This document shows, in pieces, positions 1 through 7,424 of a stretch of DNA of 10,718 nucleotides. The translations under genes were made by a program, and so were the position numbers. Positions within the stretch are counted from its first letter, which is position 1. The number at the start of each line of letters is the position of its first letter. Source of the DNA: Methylocapsa sp. (GTDB taxonomy: Bacteria > Pseudomonadota > Alphaproteobacteria > Rhizobiales > Beijerinckiaceae); NCBI GenBank assembly GCA_003162995.1, contig PLUZ01000254.1, forward strand, positions 1,832 to 12,549, written 5' to 3'. Below the pieces are notes generated by a model, which searched no databases, was not told the DNA's origin, and was given only the letters and a program-made list of their open reading frames with translations.

Positions 1-229
1 AAACGTTTTGGTACGATTGACGATCTGCGCAAATAGACTTTCGCAAAGCGGCGCGACGTGCGGTGCAGGGATTTGGGGCGAGCCAAATTCTGCGATAGGA
101 TTAAGCTTTGGCCGTGTGATTTTTTTGCGCGGTTTGAACCACATTGCACGGTCGATCGCACCTTGTCTACGCGTCTTCGACACCTACCTATCTAGGGCTT
201 ATCTGGTCTAACCCATAGCGGAGCCCGCC

Positions 230-1249
230 ATGTCGAAAATGCGTGCAATGGTCGTTCCAGAGCCCGGCGGGCGCTTCCGCATGGAGGAGCGCGACCTGCC
301 TGAGCCTGGCCGTCATGAGGTCCGCCTCCGCGTACACGCCTGCGGAGTTTGCCATAGCGACTCCATGCTCGTCGAAGGCCTCATGCCGGGGCTGAGCTAT
401 CCGCGCATTCCCGGCCATGAAGTGATCGGCGCCATCGACGCCCTGGGTCCGGACGTAGAAGGCTGGGCCGTGGGCGCGCGGGCCGGGGTGGGCTGGTTCG
501 GCGGTGCATGCGGCTACTGCGGCCATTGCCGGCGAGGCGACGCCTTCGCCTGTGAGAACATTCACGGCGCCACCGGCGTCACCCGCGACGGAGGCTACGC
601 CACCCATATGCTAGCGCTCGCCTCGGCGCTGGCGCACGTACCCGAGGCCCTGGACGCAGTGGCGTCCGCGCCGCTCCTCTGCGCCGGCATCACCACCTTC
701 AACGCCCTTCGGAACTGCGGCGCGAAGCTCGGCGATCTGGTGGCGATCCATGGCGTCGGCGGGCTTGGGCATCTCGGCATACAATTCGCCGCCCGGTCGG
801 GATTCCGGACCGTGGCGATCAATCGGGGGCGCGACAAAGAAGCCCTAGCGCGATCCCTGGGCGCGCACGACTACGTCGACAGCGAAGCGAGCGACTCGGC
901 CCAAGCGCTGCAGGCCATGGGCGGCGCCAAGGCCATCATCGCCACCGTCACAAGCGCCGAAGCCATGCAAGCGATCTCTGGCGGCCTTGGTGTCAACGGA
1001 ACCATGATGGTCATCGGCGCTGTCGGCGCTCTCACCGTCAACTCTCTGGACCTCCTCGGAAAACGCGCGTCGGTGCGGGGCTGGTATTCGGGCACTGCGG
1101 CCGACTCGGAAGACACGCTTCTGTTCAGTCAGCTCAACAAGATCGCCTCGATGAATGAGATTTTTCCGCTCGAAGAAGCCCAGGCCGCCTATGACCGGAT
1201 GATGAGCGGCAAGGCACGCTTTCGTGTTGTTCTCAAGATCGGCTCGTAG
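230..1249 (+). CDS. Zinc-dependent alcohol dehydrogenase, medium-chain (MDR) family
   Basis: A 339-residue protein, normal length for the family, predicted to oxidise an alcohol or reduce an aldehyde with NAD(P)(H) in the cytoplasm. Residues 1-140 form the GroES-like catalytic domain. Catalytic zinc ligands are Cys41 (in CGVCHSD), His63-Glu64 (in PGHE) and Cys151. Cys94, Cys97, Cys100 and Cys108 form the structural zinc site. The Rossmann domain starts with GVGGLG at 175-180. The second strand ends in Asn198-Arg-Gly-Arg instead of an acidic residue, which suggests NADPH preference (inference). The ATG has GGAG at 220-223, six bases upstream. No neighbour suggests a pathway, so the substrate is unknown. 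It faces the next gene tail to tail. The family call is firm, the specific function is not. Confidence 0.93.
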   Translation: MSKMRAMVVPEPGGRFRMEERDLPEPGRHEVRLRVHACGVCHSDSMLVEGLMPGLSYPRIPGHEVIGAIDALGPDVEGWAVGARAGVGWFGGACGYCGHCRRGDAFACENIHGATGVTRDGGYATHMLALASALAHVPEALDAVASAPLLCAGITTFNALRNCGAKLGDLVAIHGVGGLGHLGIQFAARSGFRTVAINRGRDKEALARSLGAHDYVDSEASDSAQALQAMGGAKAIIATVTSAEAMQAISGGLGVNGTMMVIGAVGALTVNSLDLLGKRASVRGWYSGTAADSEDTLLFSQLNKIASMNEIFPLEEAQAAYDRMMSGKARFRVVLKIGS

Positions 1250-1367
1250 AAATGTCAGCTCGGCTCGAACTCTTCGGAAACGCTCTGCAGAATTGAATTC
1301 GTCACCTCCGCTTTCCATATGTGGACGGCCCCCTCCTCGCAAGTGCGATGATTCCGTACTTGAGGGA

Positions 1368-2045
1368 TTAGGTTTTTCGCCCGATAACGAGTCCTACCTC
1401 TTCGGGCCTCACATCATTGCTACGAGTCACCGTCATAGGCGGCACAAGGCCGAAGGCTGCAAGCGTTTCCATCAATGGAAGCAGCGCAACTGGCCCCTTT
1501 TTTTGGTCACCAAGCACTGTATTCACCAGAACAGTCACGCCAATAGGGTCTGCGGTGTTTCCAAAATTGCCATAGATGACCCGATCTCCGCGCCCATAAT
1601 CCCATCCGGCAGCGTCAAAAACGGCGAGAAAGTCCTCCATAAATCGCTTACATTCGGCGTTGCCGAGTATCGTCAACACAACGACCTTCTGTCCTTTGTG
1701 TGGAGAAAGAGCCGCCGTCAGCGTTTGCTTTTGCTGGTCCGTCAATCTTCGCGGAGCTTGTTGTTTCTCAAGGTCCGTCACCTTTTTGTCGGCTGCGCTA
1801 AGGCGCTCTTGCAGCACTCCAACGTCCGCCTTGCGGCGCGCCTCTGCGGCGTCTGCGTCGCTCTTGCGCTTAGTTTCAGCGCTGCTTTCTGCGATAGCGG
1901 TCAGTTCGTCCTTACGCTGCCCGTATTGAAAGGCGAGAATTTCAGCGCCTACCAGGAGGGCCAAAATGGCGATACCGGATATCTCAAAAACGGTATGCCA
2001 AGTCCGAACGCTATCGAGCGAATCCCACCCCGGATACCAAGTCAT
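1368..2045 (-). CDS. Membrane-anchored coiled-coil protein, unknown function
   Basis: A 225-residue protein that I cannot name. Residues 1-18 are rich in Trp and charge (motif GWDSLDS), followed by one hydrophobic membrane segment at about 19-39 ending in a YGQRKD junction. Residues 45-97 are strongly charged, rich in Ala, Glu, Lys and Asp, and predicted to be a coiled coil. From about 98 a compact alpha/beta-like domain begins (RRLTDQQKQTL), with VVVLTILGNAE and an AGWDYG motif. From memory, similar short anchored coiled-coil hypotheticals occur in other Rhizobiales, with no assigned role. The start is well supported by a very strong Shine-Dalgarno, GGGAGGGG, at 2056-2049 on the minus strand. 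The large plus-strand reading frame across this gene is its antisense shadow. It has no operon partner. Orientation of the C-terminal domain (periplasm or cytoplasm) is uncertain. Confidence 0.8.
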   Translation of the reverse strand: MTWYPGWDSLDSVRTWHTVFEISGIAILALLVGAEILAFQYGQRKDELTAIAESSAETKRKSDADAAEARRKADVGVLQERLSAADKKVTDLEKQQAPRRLTDQQKQTLTAALSPHKGQKVVVLTILGNAECKRFMEDFLAVFDAAGWDYGRGDRVIYGNFGNTADPIGVTVLVNTVLGDQKKGPVALLPLMETLAAFGLVPPMTVTRSNDVRPEEVGLVIGRKT

Positions 2046-2056
2046 GATCCCCTCCC

Positions 2057-2392
2057 ATGGCTATTAGCAATAGGCGCTGCTTTTCTAGCAGGTTTTAAAC
2101 TCGCCCGGATACCATCAATCTCCATGGTTCCTACGTCTGTGAAAGCGGCGCTAAGTACAAATACTTCGGCAGGTGTGTTTCTTATGTACCCGGCGCAGAT
2201 TCCGGCTGGGAAGCGTATCTGTATCGCCACGATAAAGTGTTCAAATACGATGGTATTTTCGACAGTCCCGATTTGCTGACAAAGCTCTACGGTCCGCTCA
2301 TAAATATTCCAATGGACACCGATTTACTGCGACAATTAGTGGTAAGTTCGGCTGAAATGAAAATTGAGGAATGGGATAAATCTAAGAAGTGA
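2057..2392 (+). pseudogene. Remnant of a small unknown gene, 5'-truncated and frameshifted
   Basis: An open frame from 2099 to the TGA at 2390-2392 encodes 97 residues that read like real protein: GSYVCESGAKYKYFGRC near the start, then a Tyr/Trp-rich middle (SGWEAYLYRHDKVFKYDGIF), and a charged end (MKIEEWDKSKK). Upstream it is closed by TAA at 2096-2098 and has no ATG until codon 72. The neighbouring frame at 2058-2105 encodes a hydrophobic stretch (LLAIGAAFLAGFKLA) that would make a natural membrane or signal segment. The two join if one C were restored in the CCC run at 2104-2106. The hydrophobic frame itself has no ATG, GTG or TTG close by, so the 5' end also seems lost or rearranged. I do not recognise the family. 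A sequencing error at the C run is a possible alternative for the frameshift only. Confidence 0.55.
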
Positions 2393-2534
2393 ATTGTTCT
2401 GACTAGCAGCGAGCTTGCGGAAGTTCAAACTGATCCCAAGTCTCGAAGAGAATGACACAGCAGCCACCACCGTCATGGCCAGGCTTGACGGCAAGAGGAA
2501 CGAACAGTGAGATTTGGTATAAGACACGACCAAC

Positions 2535-2608
2535 TTTTTGGGATCATGCTATCTTTGTTTGCCGCATGATCTTTATCCAAAAAATCTGAAGCTTTTTTGC
2601 AATCATGC
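2535..2608. repeat. Rhizobiales-type intergenic palindromic repeat next to pncB stop
   Basis: GCATGAT at 2564-2570 and ATCATGC at 2602-2608 form a perfect 7-base inverted repeat. A6 at 2579-2584 and T6 at 2593-2598 lie inside it. A further ATCATGC sits at 2543-2549 after a T run. From memory this resembles the dispersed element of Rhizobiales genomes built from GCATGATC, CGAAAA and ATCATGC blocks, here with decayed AT-rich arms. It ends one base beyond the pncB stop codon, so its transcript could form a 3' stem-loop for pncB. The rest of 2393-2609 shows nothing recognisable. Confidence 0.55.
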
Positions 2609-2609
2609 C

Positions 2610-3917
2610 CTACGCCGGACGCGGCAAGCCCCGATGATAGCCAAACACCCGCTCGTAGCGGGCGATTTCGTCCGTCGGTCCTAGAAACTTGCCCGGATTG
2701 TCGGAGAGCTTCACGGCTGGACGGCCTTCAACTTCGCTGACCTTGCAGACGAGTGAGGGGGGCGCGAGATCGGTGCCAGCGCCATGCGGCACACAGCCAG
2801 AAAAATCATTGGTGAGATTGGTGCCCCATCCGATCGAGATCTGCGCCTTCCCGCGCAAATGCCGGACCGAGGCTTCAATCGAATCGATCGTCATGGCGTC
2901 GGAGAGAACGATGAGTTTCGCCGTTGGATCTTGGCCCTTTTGCTTCCACCAGGCAATCAACTCCTCCGCGGCTTCGATGGGCGGCTTGGAGTCCGGGCGC
3001 GCCCCGGTCCAATCGGCGGCCCAATCGGGCGCCGCCGCGAGAAAATTCGTGGTTCCGAATGTATCCGGCAACAGAACGCGAAGATTGCCGTCATAGAGCC
3101 TCGCCCAATCCTTGAGAACCATGAAGGGCGCCTGGCGCAGCGCCTCGTCGGTATCCGCAAGCGCCGCGTAAACCATCGGCAATTCATGGGCATTGGTGCC
3201 GATGGCCTCAAGGCCGAGATCCATGGCAAGCTTGACGTTTGATGTGCCGATGAAATTTTGCAAAAGCCCTTCCTGCAAGGCTTCGACGCACCAGCGCTGC
3301 CACAAAAATCCATGCCTGCGGCGGGTGCCGAAATCGGAAAGCTTCAGCGGTCCTTCGCGGGCGAGCACACGCAGTCTTTCGACCTTGCTCCAGAGCTTGG
3401 CTTTGGCGCGCGCGTAAAGGATGTCGAGTTCGAAGCGGCTCATGCTGCGCATCGCGGCGCGCGCCCGCAATTCGTTCAGGATCGCGAGCGCCGGAATTTC
3501 CCACATTGTCGTTTCGCGCCATAGGCCCGGAAAGCGCAACTCGAATTCGCCGTCGCGGCGGCAGAGCTCGTAAGGCGGCAGCCGGAATGCGGCGAGATAG
3601 TCCAGGAAACCGGAATCGAAGATTCTGGCCTTGCCATAAAAGCTATTGCCCGCGAGCCAAATCAGCTCATTCTTCTGAAAGCGCAGACCTCGGGCATGAT
3701 CGAGCTGCGCGACGAGCTCGCTTTCCGCGATGGTATCGGCAAGCCGGATCGCAGGTGAGCGGTTCTTCAGTCCGAACGTCACGCGCGTTTTCGGCTTCAA
3801 CCGCCAGATCATTTGCAGCATGAGGAGCTTGTAGAAATCCGTATCGAGCAAGGTGCGCACGATTGGATCGATCCGGAACGAATGATTGTAAACCCGGGTC
3901 GACAGATCGGGGATCAT
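2610..3917 (-). CDS. pncB: Nicotinate phosphoribosyltransferase
   Basis: Makes nicotinate mononucleotide from nicotinate and PRPP with ATP use, the entry step of NAD salvage (Preiss-Handler pathway) in the cytoplasm. The protein is 435 residues, the usual size of the proteobacterial enzyme. Near the N-terminus it has [17 protein letters not shown] (23-39), typical of the family. FGTRRRHGF lies at 196-204 and GTNAHELPM at 240-248, with His244 as the expected phospho-histidine. [11 protein letters not shown] motif and a [11 protein letters not shown] motif follow near the C-terminus. The frame is open to 4196, but that would run about 200 bases into recN. The ATG at 3917 starts the protein just before the conserved STRVYNH segment. 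This ATG overlaps the stop of a 27-codon mini-ORF by four bases and has no clear ribosome binding site of its own, so translational coupling is likely. Confidence 0.95.
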   Translation of the reverse strand: MIPDLSTRVYNHSFRIDPIVRTLLDTDFYKLLMLQMIWRLKPKTRVTFGLKNRSPAIRLADTIAESELVAQLDHARGLRFQKNELIWLAGNSFYGKARIFDSGFLDYLAAFRLPPYELCRRDGEFELRFPGLWRETTMWEIPALAILNELRARAAMRSMSRFELDILYARAKAKLWSKVERLRVLAREGPLKLSDFGTRRRHGFLWQRWCVEALQEGLLQNFIGTSNVKLAMDLGLEAIGTNAHELPMVYAALADTDEALRQAPFMVLKDWARLYDGNLRVLLPDTFGTTNFLAAAPDWAADWTGARPDSKPPIEAAEELIAWWKQKGQDPTAKLIVLSDAMTIDSIEASVRHLRGKAQISIGWGTNLTNDFSGCVPHGAGTDLAPPSLVCKVSEVEGRPAVKLSDNPGKFLGPTDEIARYERVFGYHRGLPRPA

Positions 3918-3997
3918 GCGGCCAGGATCCGGTGCTCCAGACTGCGCGCGGCCGCGCCAGTTTCCGTCATGAGCCTTAGTGCGGGGCGAGGAGTCAT
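3914..3997 (-). CDS. Possible 27-codon coupling ORF between recN and pncB
   Basis: On the minus strand an ATG overlaps the recN stop (ATGA, 3997-3994) and opens 27 codons beginning [14 protein letters not shown] and ending RILAA. Its TGA overlaps the pncB ATG, again as ATGA (3917-3914). Both junctions are therefore four-base overlaps of the kind used for termination-reinitiation. The peptide is basic and has no recognisable domain. It may be a simple ribosome relay, a remnant of another gene once downstream of recN, or chance. Conservation in relatives is unknown. Confidence 0.4.
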   Translation of the reverse strand: MTPRPALRLMTETGAAARSLEHRILAA

Positions 3998-5658
3998 CGG
4001 GCGCTCTCCAAAAGGCGCCCGGCGGCTGCCCGCGCCTCGTCGGTGATCGTCGCGCCGGCAAGCATTCTGGCGATTTCCTCGCGGCGCGCTTCCATTTCGA
4101 GAAGCGAGACCCGCGTCGCGACGCGGCGGCCTTGATCGGCGGCATCCTTGGCGATGCGGAAATGGCCGCGCGCGCGGGCCGCGACTTGTGGGGCATGGGT
4201 CACGGCGAGCACTTGCACGCGGGACGCGAGCCGCGCAAGCCGCTGGCCCATGGCATCGGCGACAGCGCCGCCGGCGCCTGTGTCGATTTCGTCAAAGACG
4301 AGGGTCGGCGCCGAACCCCGGTCGGCCAGAACCACTTTCAAGGCCAGCATGAAACGGGCAAGTTCACCGCCCGAGGCGATTTTCATCAAGGGGCCGGGTT
4401 TCGTGCCGGGATTGGTTTGCACCCAAAACTCCACTTGATCGCACCCGTCTGGACCTTCTGCCTCGGTGCGGATTTCCGTCATGAAACGGGCGCCCTCGAG
4501 CTTGAGAGGCGCGAGTTCGGCGTTCACGGCGGTATCGAGCGCGGCGGCGGCCTTCTTGCGCGCCTCCGACAACACACGCGCCGCTGCCCTATACGCGGAC
4601 TCCGCCGCCTCGAGCTCTCGCGTTAACGCGATGAGCCTTGCCTCGCCGGCGTCAAGTGCGGCAAGCTCCGCTGCGAATTTTTCGGCGAGCGTAGGAAGCG
4701 CATCGACCGGGACCCCATATTTGCGTCCCGCAGCCCGCAAGGCAAACAGCCTTTCCTCGATCCGCTCCAATTCGCGCGGGTCGAAATCGGCATCCCGCAA
4801 AGCTTGATCGAGCACCTGTCCGGCAAGATCGAGAGCGGTCAAGGCGGCATCGAGCGCCTCTGTGACCGGCGCAATCAAACCCGGTGCCTGAACGTGCCGC
4901 CGTTCGAGCCTGCGCAGCGCGGCGGAGAGAGAAGGTATCGGCGAATGCTCGCCAGTCACCGTCGCCTGGACATCGCGGAGTTCGCCCGCGACCTTCTCGG
5001 CCTGCGTCATAAGGGTGCGGTGTTCGGCGAGCGCAAGCTCTTCGCCAGGCAAGGCGGCAAGACCGGTTAGCTCGGTGAAGGCATGGCGCAGATAATCGGC
5101 TTCCGCGCGTGCCTTTTCGACCCGCGCCTGCTCACTTGCGCTCTCTGCCTTAAGGCCGCGGACGTGCGCAAATGCGCTACGCACTGCGGCGGCCTCGGAC
5201 ATCAAGCCGCCGAAGGCATCGATCAATTGGCGATGCGTGCCAGAATTGACAAGGGCGCGATCGTCGTGCTGCCCATGGATTTCGACGAGTTCGCGGGCGA
5301 TCGCGCGCAAGGCTTGCGTGGTCACCCGCTGATCGTTGACGAATGCGCGGCTGCGGCCATCCGCGAGCTGCACCCGGCGCAGAATGAGGACGCCATCGGT
5401 ATCGATATCTTGCGCCTGCGCCGCCGCAAGTGCGGGATGACCGGAGGCTAGCTCGAAAGTGGCGCTTACTTGCCCTTGCGCTTGCCCCTGGCGGATCAAA
5501 CCGCCGTCACCTCTGGCGCCAAGCGCGAGGGAAAACGCATCGAGCAAAATCGATTTGCCGGCGCCGGTCTCGCCGGTCAAAATGGTGAGACCGCGGCCGA
5601 ACTCGAGATCGAGTTTGTCGATCAAAACGATATCGTGAATCGAGAGCGAAACGAGCAT
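3994..5658 (-). CDS. recN: DNA repair protein RecN (SMC-like ATPase)
   Basis: A cytoplasmic SMC-like ATPase for recombinational repair of double-strand breaks. It has 554 residues, the normal size. The N-terminal half-site has Walker A GETGAGKS at 29-36 and the family motif EIHGQHDDR near 125. A long Ala/Glu/Arg-rich coiled-coil region fills the middle (about 150-370). The C-terminal half-site has the ABC signature SGGEL at 429-433, Walker B TLVFDE with Asp456-Glu457, the DTGAGG stretch after it, and THAPQVAA around His488. The chosen ATG gives the typical start ([16 protein letters not shown]). GGAG lies about a dozen bases upstream, so the binding site is weak. recN is followed by a coupled mini-ORF and pncB. 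In many alphaproteobacteria recN follows bamD and precedes ligA. Here a repeat and a small membrane-protein gene separate it from bamD, and no ligA follows. Confidence 0.97.
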   Translation of the reverse strand: MLVSLSIHDIVLIDKLDLEFGRGLTILTGETGAGKSILLDAFSLALGARGDGGLIRQGQAQGQVSATFELASGHPALAAAQAQDIDTDGVLILRRVQLADGRSRAFVNDQRVTTQALRAIARELVEIHGQHDDRALVNSGTHRQLIDAFGGLMSEAAAVRSAFAHVRGLKAESASEQARVEKARAEADYLRHAFTELTGLAALPGEELALAEHRTLMTQAEKVAGELRDVQATVTGEHSPIPSLSAALRRLERRHVQAPGLIAPVTEALDAALTALDLAGQVLDQALRDADFDPRELERIEERLFALRAAGRKYGVPVDALPTLAEKFAAELAALDAGEARLIALTRELEAAESAYRAAARVLSEARKKAAAALDTAVNAELAPLKLEGARFMTEIRTEAEGPDGCDQVEFWVQTNPGTKPGPLMKIASGGELARFMLALKVVLADRGSAPTLVFDEIDTGAGGAVADAMGQRLARLASRVQVLAVTHAPQVAARARGHFRIAKDAADQGRRVATRVSLLEMEARREEIARMLAGATITDEARAAAGRLLESAR

Positions 5659-5716
5659 GGGGTCGAGGGGCTCCCCGAAGCGCCATCTTCAGACATGGCC
5701 AGTGCTCTTTAACATC

Positions 5717-5723
5717 ATTTATA
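5717..5723 (-). promoter_or_regulatory. Possible -10 element for recN
   Basis: The minus strand reads TATAAAT here, about 59 bases before the recN ATG and within otherwise AT-rich sequence. No good -35 hexamer stands at 16-18 bases from it, so this is only a candidate. No clean alphaproteobacterial LexA box (GTTC-N7-GTTC) was found close by. Confidence 0.25.
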
Positions 5724-5777
5724 AGAACCGGAAAAACTTGCAAATCGCCTGTCTAATCCGGTGCTTGCCGCACGCTA

Positions 5778-5824
5778 GAGCATGTCCCGAAAAAGCTGCT
5801 CGACTTTTCGATCGAGACATACTC
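5778..5824. repeat. Second intergenic palindromic repeat, upstream of recN
   Basis: GAGCATGTC at 5778-5786 pairs with GACATACTC at 5816-5824 with one mismatch. Inside, CCGAAAAAG faces ACTTTTCG across a short loop. The blocks GCATGTCCCGAAAAAG and ACTTTTCG match the character of the dispersed Rhizobiales intergenic element (recalled, not searched). AT-rich sequence related in style continues to about 5880 and runs into the 3' end of the small membrane-protein gene. The remainder of 5659-5864 holds no gene. Confidence 0.5.
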
Positions 5825-5864
5825 CGACTCTTTGAAAGTAATCGATTCCTTTTCGATGATGTGG

Positions 5865-6083
5865 TCAGGTCTGATTATCATTGATCCTAGATCGAGAGGC
5901 TCGCACGATTTTGTCCGCGCGCTGATCCGCATGATAGTCGCTGATGGCAAAGAATGCCCAGATCGTCGCGGGAAGCCAACCAATCACAGTCAGTTGTAAA
6001 ACGAGGCAGATTATCCCCGAAAAAAACTTTCCCATCGTAAAAAATGACAGCCACGGCAGAAACAGCGCTATCAGATACCTCAT
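5865..6083 (-). CDS. YqaE/Pmp3-like small membrane protein
   Basis: A 72-residue protein of the size and pattern of the YqaE/Pmp3 family. It has a first hydrophobic segment with a proline (residues 3-17, ALFLPWLSFF), a short turn with Gly-Lys, then a longer hydrophobic segment (about 22-47) containing the family-like GWLPATIWAFFAISDY. A charged tail follows (HADQRADKIVRASRSR). Pmp3 of yeast affects membrane potential. In bacteria the role is unclear, often linked to stress, so no function is claimed. AGGAGAG precedes the ATG by a suitable distance on the minus strand, supporting the start. It lies 29 bases after bamD on the same strand and could be cotranscribed with it. The last residues (NDNQT) fall at the edge of the repeat upstream of recN, so the C-terminus may have been altered by it. 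Confidence 0.75.
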   Translation of the reverse strand: MRYLIALFLPWLSFFTMGKFFSGIICLVLQLTVIGWLPATIWAFFAISDYHADQRADKIVRASRSRINDNQT

Positions 6084-6112
6084 AACGAACTCTCCTGGCA
6101 GACTGACGCAGT

Positions 6113-7057
6113 CTAGCCGAGGCCCATTTTGTGGAGGAAGGCTTTCGAGATCCAGGAACCCTCATCCTCATGCGGCTGCAGCCCGCTTCCTTGAAGCAGC
6201 GCAAAGGCATCCTTGTACCAGCTCGACTCCGGGAAATTATGGCCAAGAACGGCGGCGGCGGTCTGGGCTTCGCTGGGAATGCCAAGCGCGAGATAAGCCT
6301 CAGTCAGCCGCTCCAAGGCTTCCTCCGCATGGCGGGTCGTCTGATATTTGAACAGTACCTGACGGAAGCGATTGATTGCCGCCGCATAATTATGATCGTT
6401 GAGGTAATAGCGTCCGATCTGCATCTCCTTACCGGCGAGCTGGTCGCGGGCAACCTGAAGCTTGTAGCGCGCATCCTCGACATATTCTGACTTCGGGTAT
6501 TTTTCGGTGATCTCGGTGAAGACCTCAACCGCCTTGGCCGCGCGGCCCTGATCGCGGCTTATGTCCGGGATTTGATTGTAATAAGACATTCCCTCAAGAT
6601 AATAGGCGTAAGGGAGATCGGGGGCATTCGGAAATAGCTTGATATAGCGCTTCGCCGAATTAATGGCGTCGTCGTAGCTGGCGTTTTGATATTGGCTGAA
6701 GATGGTCATCAAAACCGCCTTCCTTTGCCATTGCGAATAGGGAAATTGCTTGTCGACTTCGGCGAATTTCTTGGCCGCGGCGTCGTAATCCTTGTTTTGC
6801 AGCCGGGCGAGCCCTTGATTGTAGAGATCCTCCGCCGGAACATCGGGCACGACCTTGGGTTCGTATTTTTCGCCCTTGAACAGATTCATGGGGTTGATCG
6901 AATCCAGCCACGAGCCGTCGGCGCGGACCGGCAGGGACATGGCCATCGACGTTGCTATCACCGCACTGTGGATCAGCAGCCTGACCGAAGCTTTCGGCGA
7001 GGGCTTTTGTGTCTTCTTAATGGCAATATCCATCTGCTCTTGAATGGCGATCTGCAT
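6113..7057 (-). CDS. bamD: Outer membrane assembly factor BamD, without lipobox cysteine
   Basis: BamD (ComL/YfiO) is the TPR subunit of the BAM complex, which folds beta-barrel proteins into the outer membrane. Conserved stretches are clear: LYNQGLARL, FPYSQWQRKA, YYNQIPDISRDQ, DQLAGKEMQIGRYYL, TTRHAEEALERLTEAYLALGI and TAAAVLGHNFPESSWYKDA. They make about five TPR-like repeats from residue 77 on. At 314 residues it is longer than the E. coli protein and ends in GSWISKAFLHKMGLG, as in alphaproteobacteria. The N-terminus has a basic region (14-26) and a hydrophobic core (27-43), then Val-Arg-Ala46 before Asp47, which looks like a signal peptidase I site. BamD is normally a lipoprotein, yet this protein has no cysteine anywhere. 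Start choice is uncertain: Met1 or Met9 are possible and neither has a strong binding site. Confidence 0.93.
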   Translation of the reverse strand: MQIAIQEQMDIAIKKTQKPSPKASVRLLIHSAVIATSMAMSLPVRADGSWLDSINPMNLFKGEKYEPKVVPDVPAEDLYNQGLARLQNKDYDAAAKKFAEVDKQFPYSQWQRKAVLMTIFSQYQNASYDDAINSAKRYIKLFPNAPDLPYAYYLEGMSYYNQIPDISRDQGRAAKAVEVFTEITEKYPKSEYVEDARYKLQVARDQLAGKEMQIGRYYLNDHNYAAAINRFRQVLFKYQTTRHAEEALERLTEAYLALGIPSEAQTAAAVLGHNFPESSWYKDAFALLQGSGLQPHEDEGSWISKAFLHKMGLG

Positions 7058-7254
7058 AGGCTCTGCTCATTTGCCGCAAATAAAGAGAACCAGGATTCAA
7101 CGGTTCTGCCGCAACCGGCACCGTTGGCTACCTTTTCTGTCGGTCCGTAAAAAAGCATTAATATGGCAGGAAATGATTAATTTGCTCCGGCGACGCTGAA
7201 TCCTGTCTTCCAAGCCACTTCCCGGTTCATCCCCCGCGAGCCCGCACCCCATCC

Positions 7255-7283
7255 TTGACGCAAGCCGCGGGTAAGCCTAACTA
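7255..7283 (+). promoter_or_regulatory. Candidate promoter of the thiamin operon
   Basis: TTGACG at 7255-7260 is a good -35 hexamer. Seventeen bases later comes TAACTA (7278-7283), a poor -10. It would start transcription roughly ten to fifteen bases before the riboswitch aptamer, which is the expected place. The rest of 7058-7254 contains the 5' side of bamD and AT-rich patches (around 7150-7190), with no clear promoter for bamD. Confidence 0.35.
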
Positions 7284-7301
7284 AATGAGAGTAAACCTAG
7301 G

Positions 7302-7395
7302 GGATCCCCGGCAGGGGGCTGAGAGGCTGGCGGCGCTGAGAAAGCGGCCCGGCGACCCTTTGAACCTGATCCAGCTCGTACTGGCGTAGGGATGG
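7302..7395 (+). ncRNA. TPP riboswitch (THI element)
   Basis: The leader carries the conserved parts of the thiamin pyrophosphate aptamer in order: CTGAGAG at 7319-7325, ACCCTTTGAACCTGATC at 7355-7371, a small hairpin CCAG (7371-7374) with CTGG (7381-7384), and GCGTAGGGAT at 7385-7393. P1 closes by pairing ATCCC (7304-7308) with GGGAT (7389-7393). The GC-rich middle (7326-7353) forms the variable P3 arm. Binding of TPP should repress the thiO operon that starts 89 bases after the aptamer. No terminator with a U run is visible in between, so control of translation start is more likely. Confidence 0.95.
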
Positions 7396-7424
7396 TAAGC
7401 AGTGAATTTTCCCTTTAAAGACTT

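Noticed and set aside
8..211. 67-codon plus-strand ORF at the left edge
   Set aside because: No binding site, no recognisable motif and ordinary intergenic composition.
188..607. 139-codon minus-strand ORF opposite the alcohol dehydrogenase
   Set aside because: It is fully antisense to the zinc-binding domain, whose motifs are unmistakable on the plus strand.
2042..2230. 62-codon minus-strand ORF overlapping the coiled-coil gene start by four bases
   Set aside because: The overlap looks operon-like, but its sequence is antisense to the better protein-like frame at 2099-2392, and the following gene has its own very strong binding site.
1224..2279. Long plus-strand open frame of 351 codons
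   Set aside because: It is antisense to the coiled-coil gene over most of its length, with low-complexity Arg/Ser/Leu composition and no binding site. Only a short stretch near 2058-2105 seems to be real residue of a gene.
2393..2534. Minus-strand ORF around 2336-2533 as a small membrane protein
   Set aside because: It is partly antisense to the remnant gene, has no binding site that stands out, and its hydrophobicity comes from AT-rich intergenic DNA.
3918..4196. N-terminal extension of pncB to give 528 residues
   Set aside because: It would overlap recN by about 200 bases in another frame, is basic and repetitive, and precedes the normal start of the enzyme family.
3979..4626. 215-codon plus-strand ORF inside recN
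   Set aside because: Antisense to conserved RecN motifs, with Gly/Arg/His-rich composition expected from a GC-rich shadow frame.
5715..5745. Possible LexA box upstream of recN
   Set aside because: The minus strand has GTTTTTCCGGTTC, but the half-site spacing is five instead of seven and the first half-site is imperfect.
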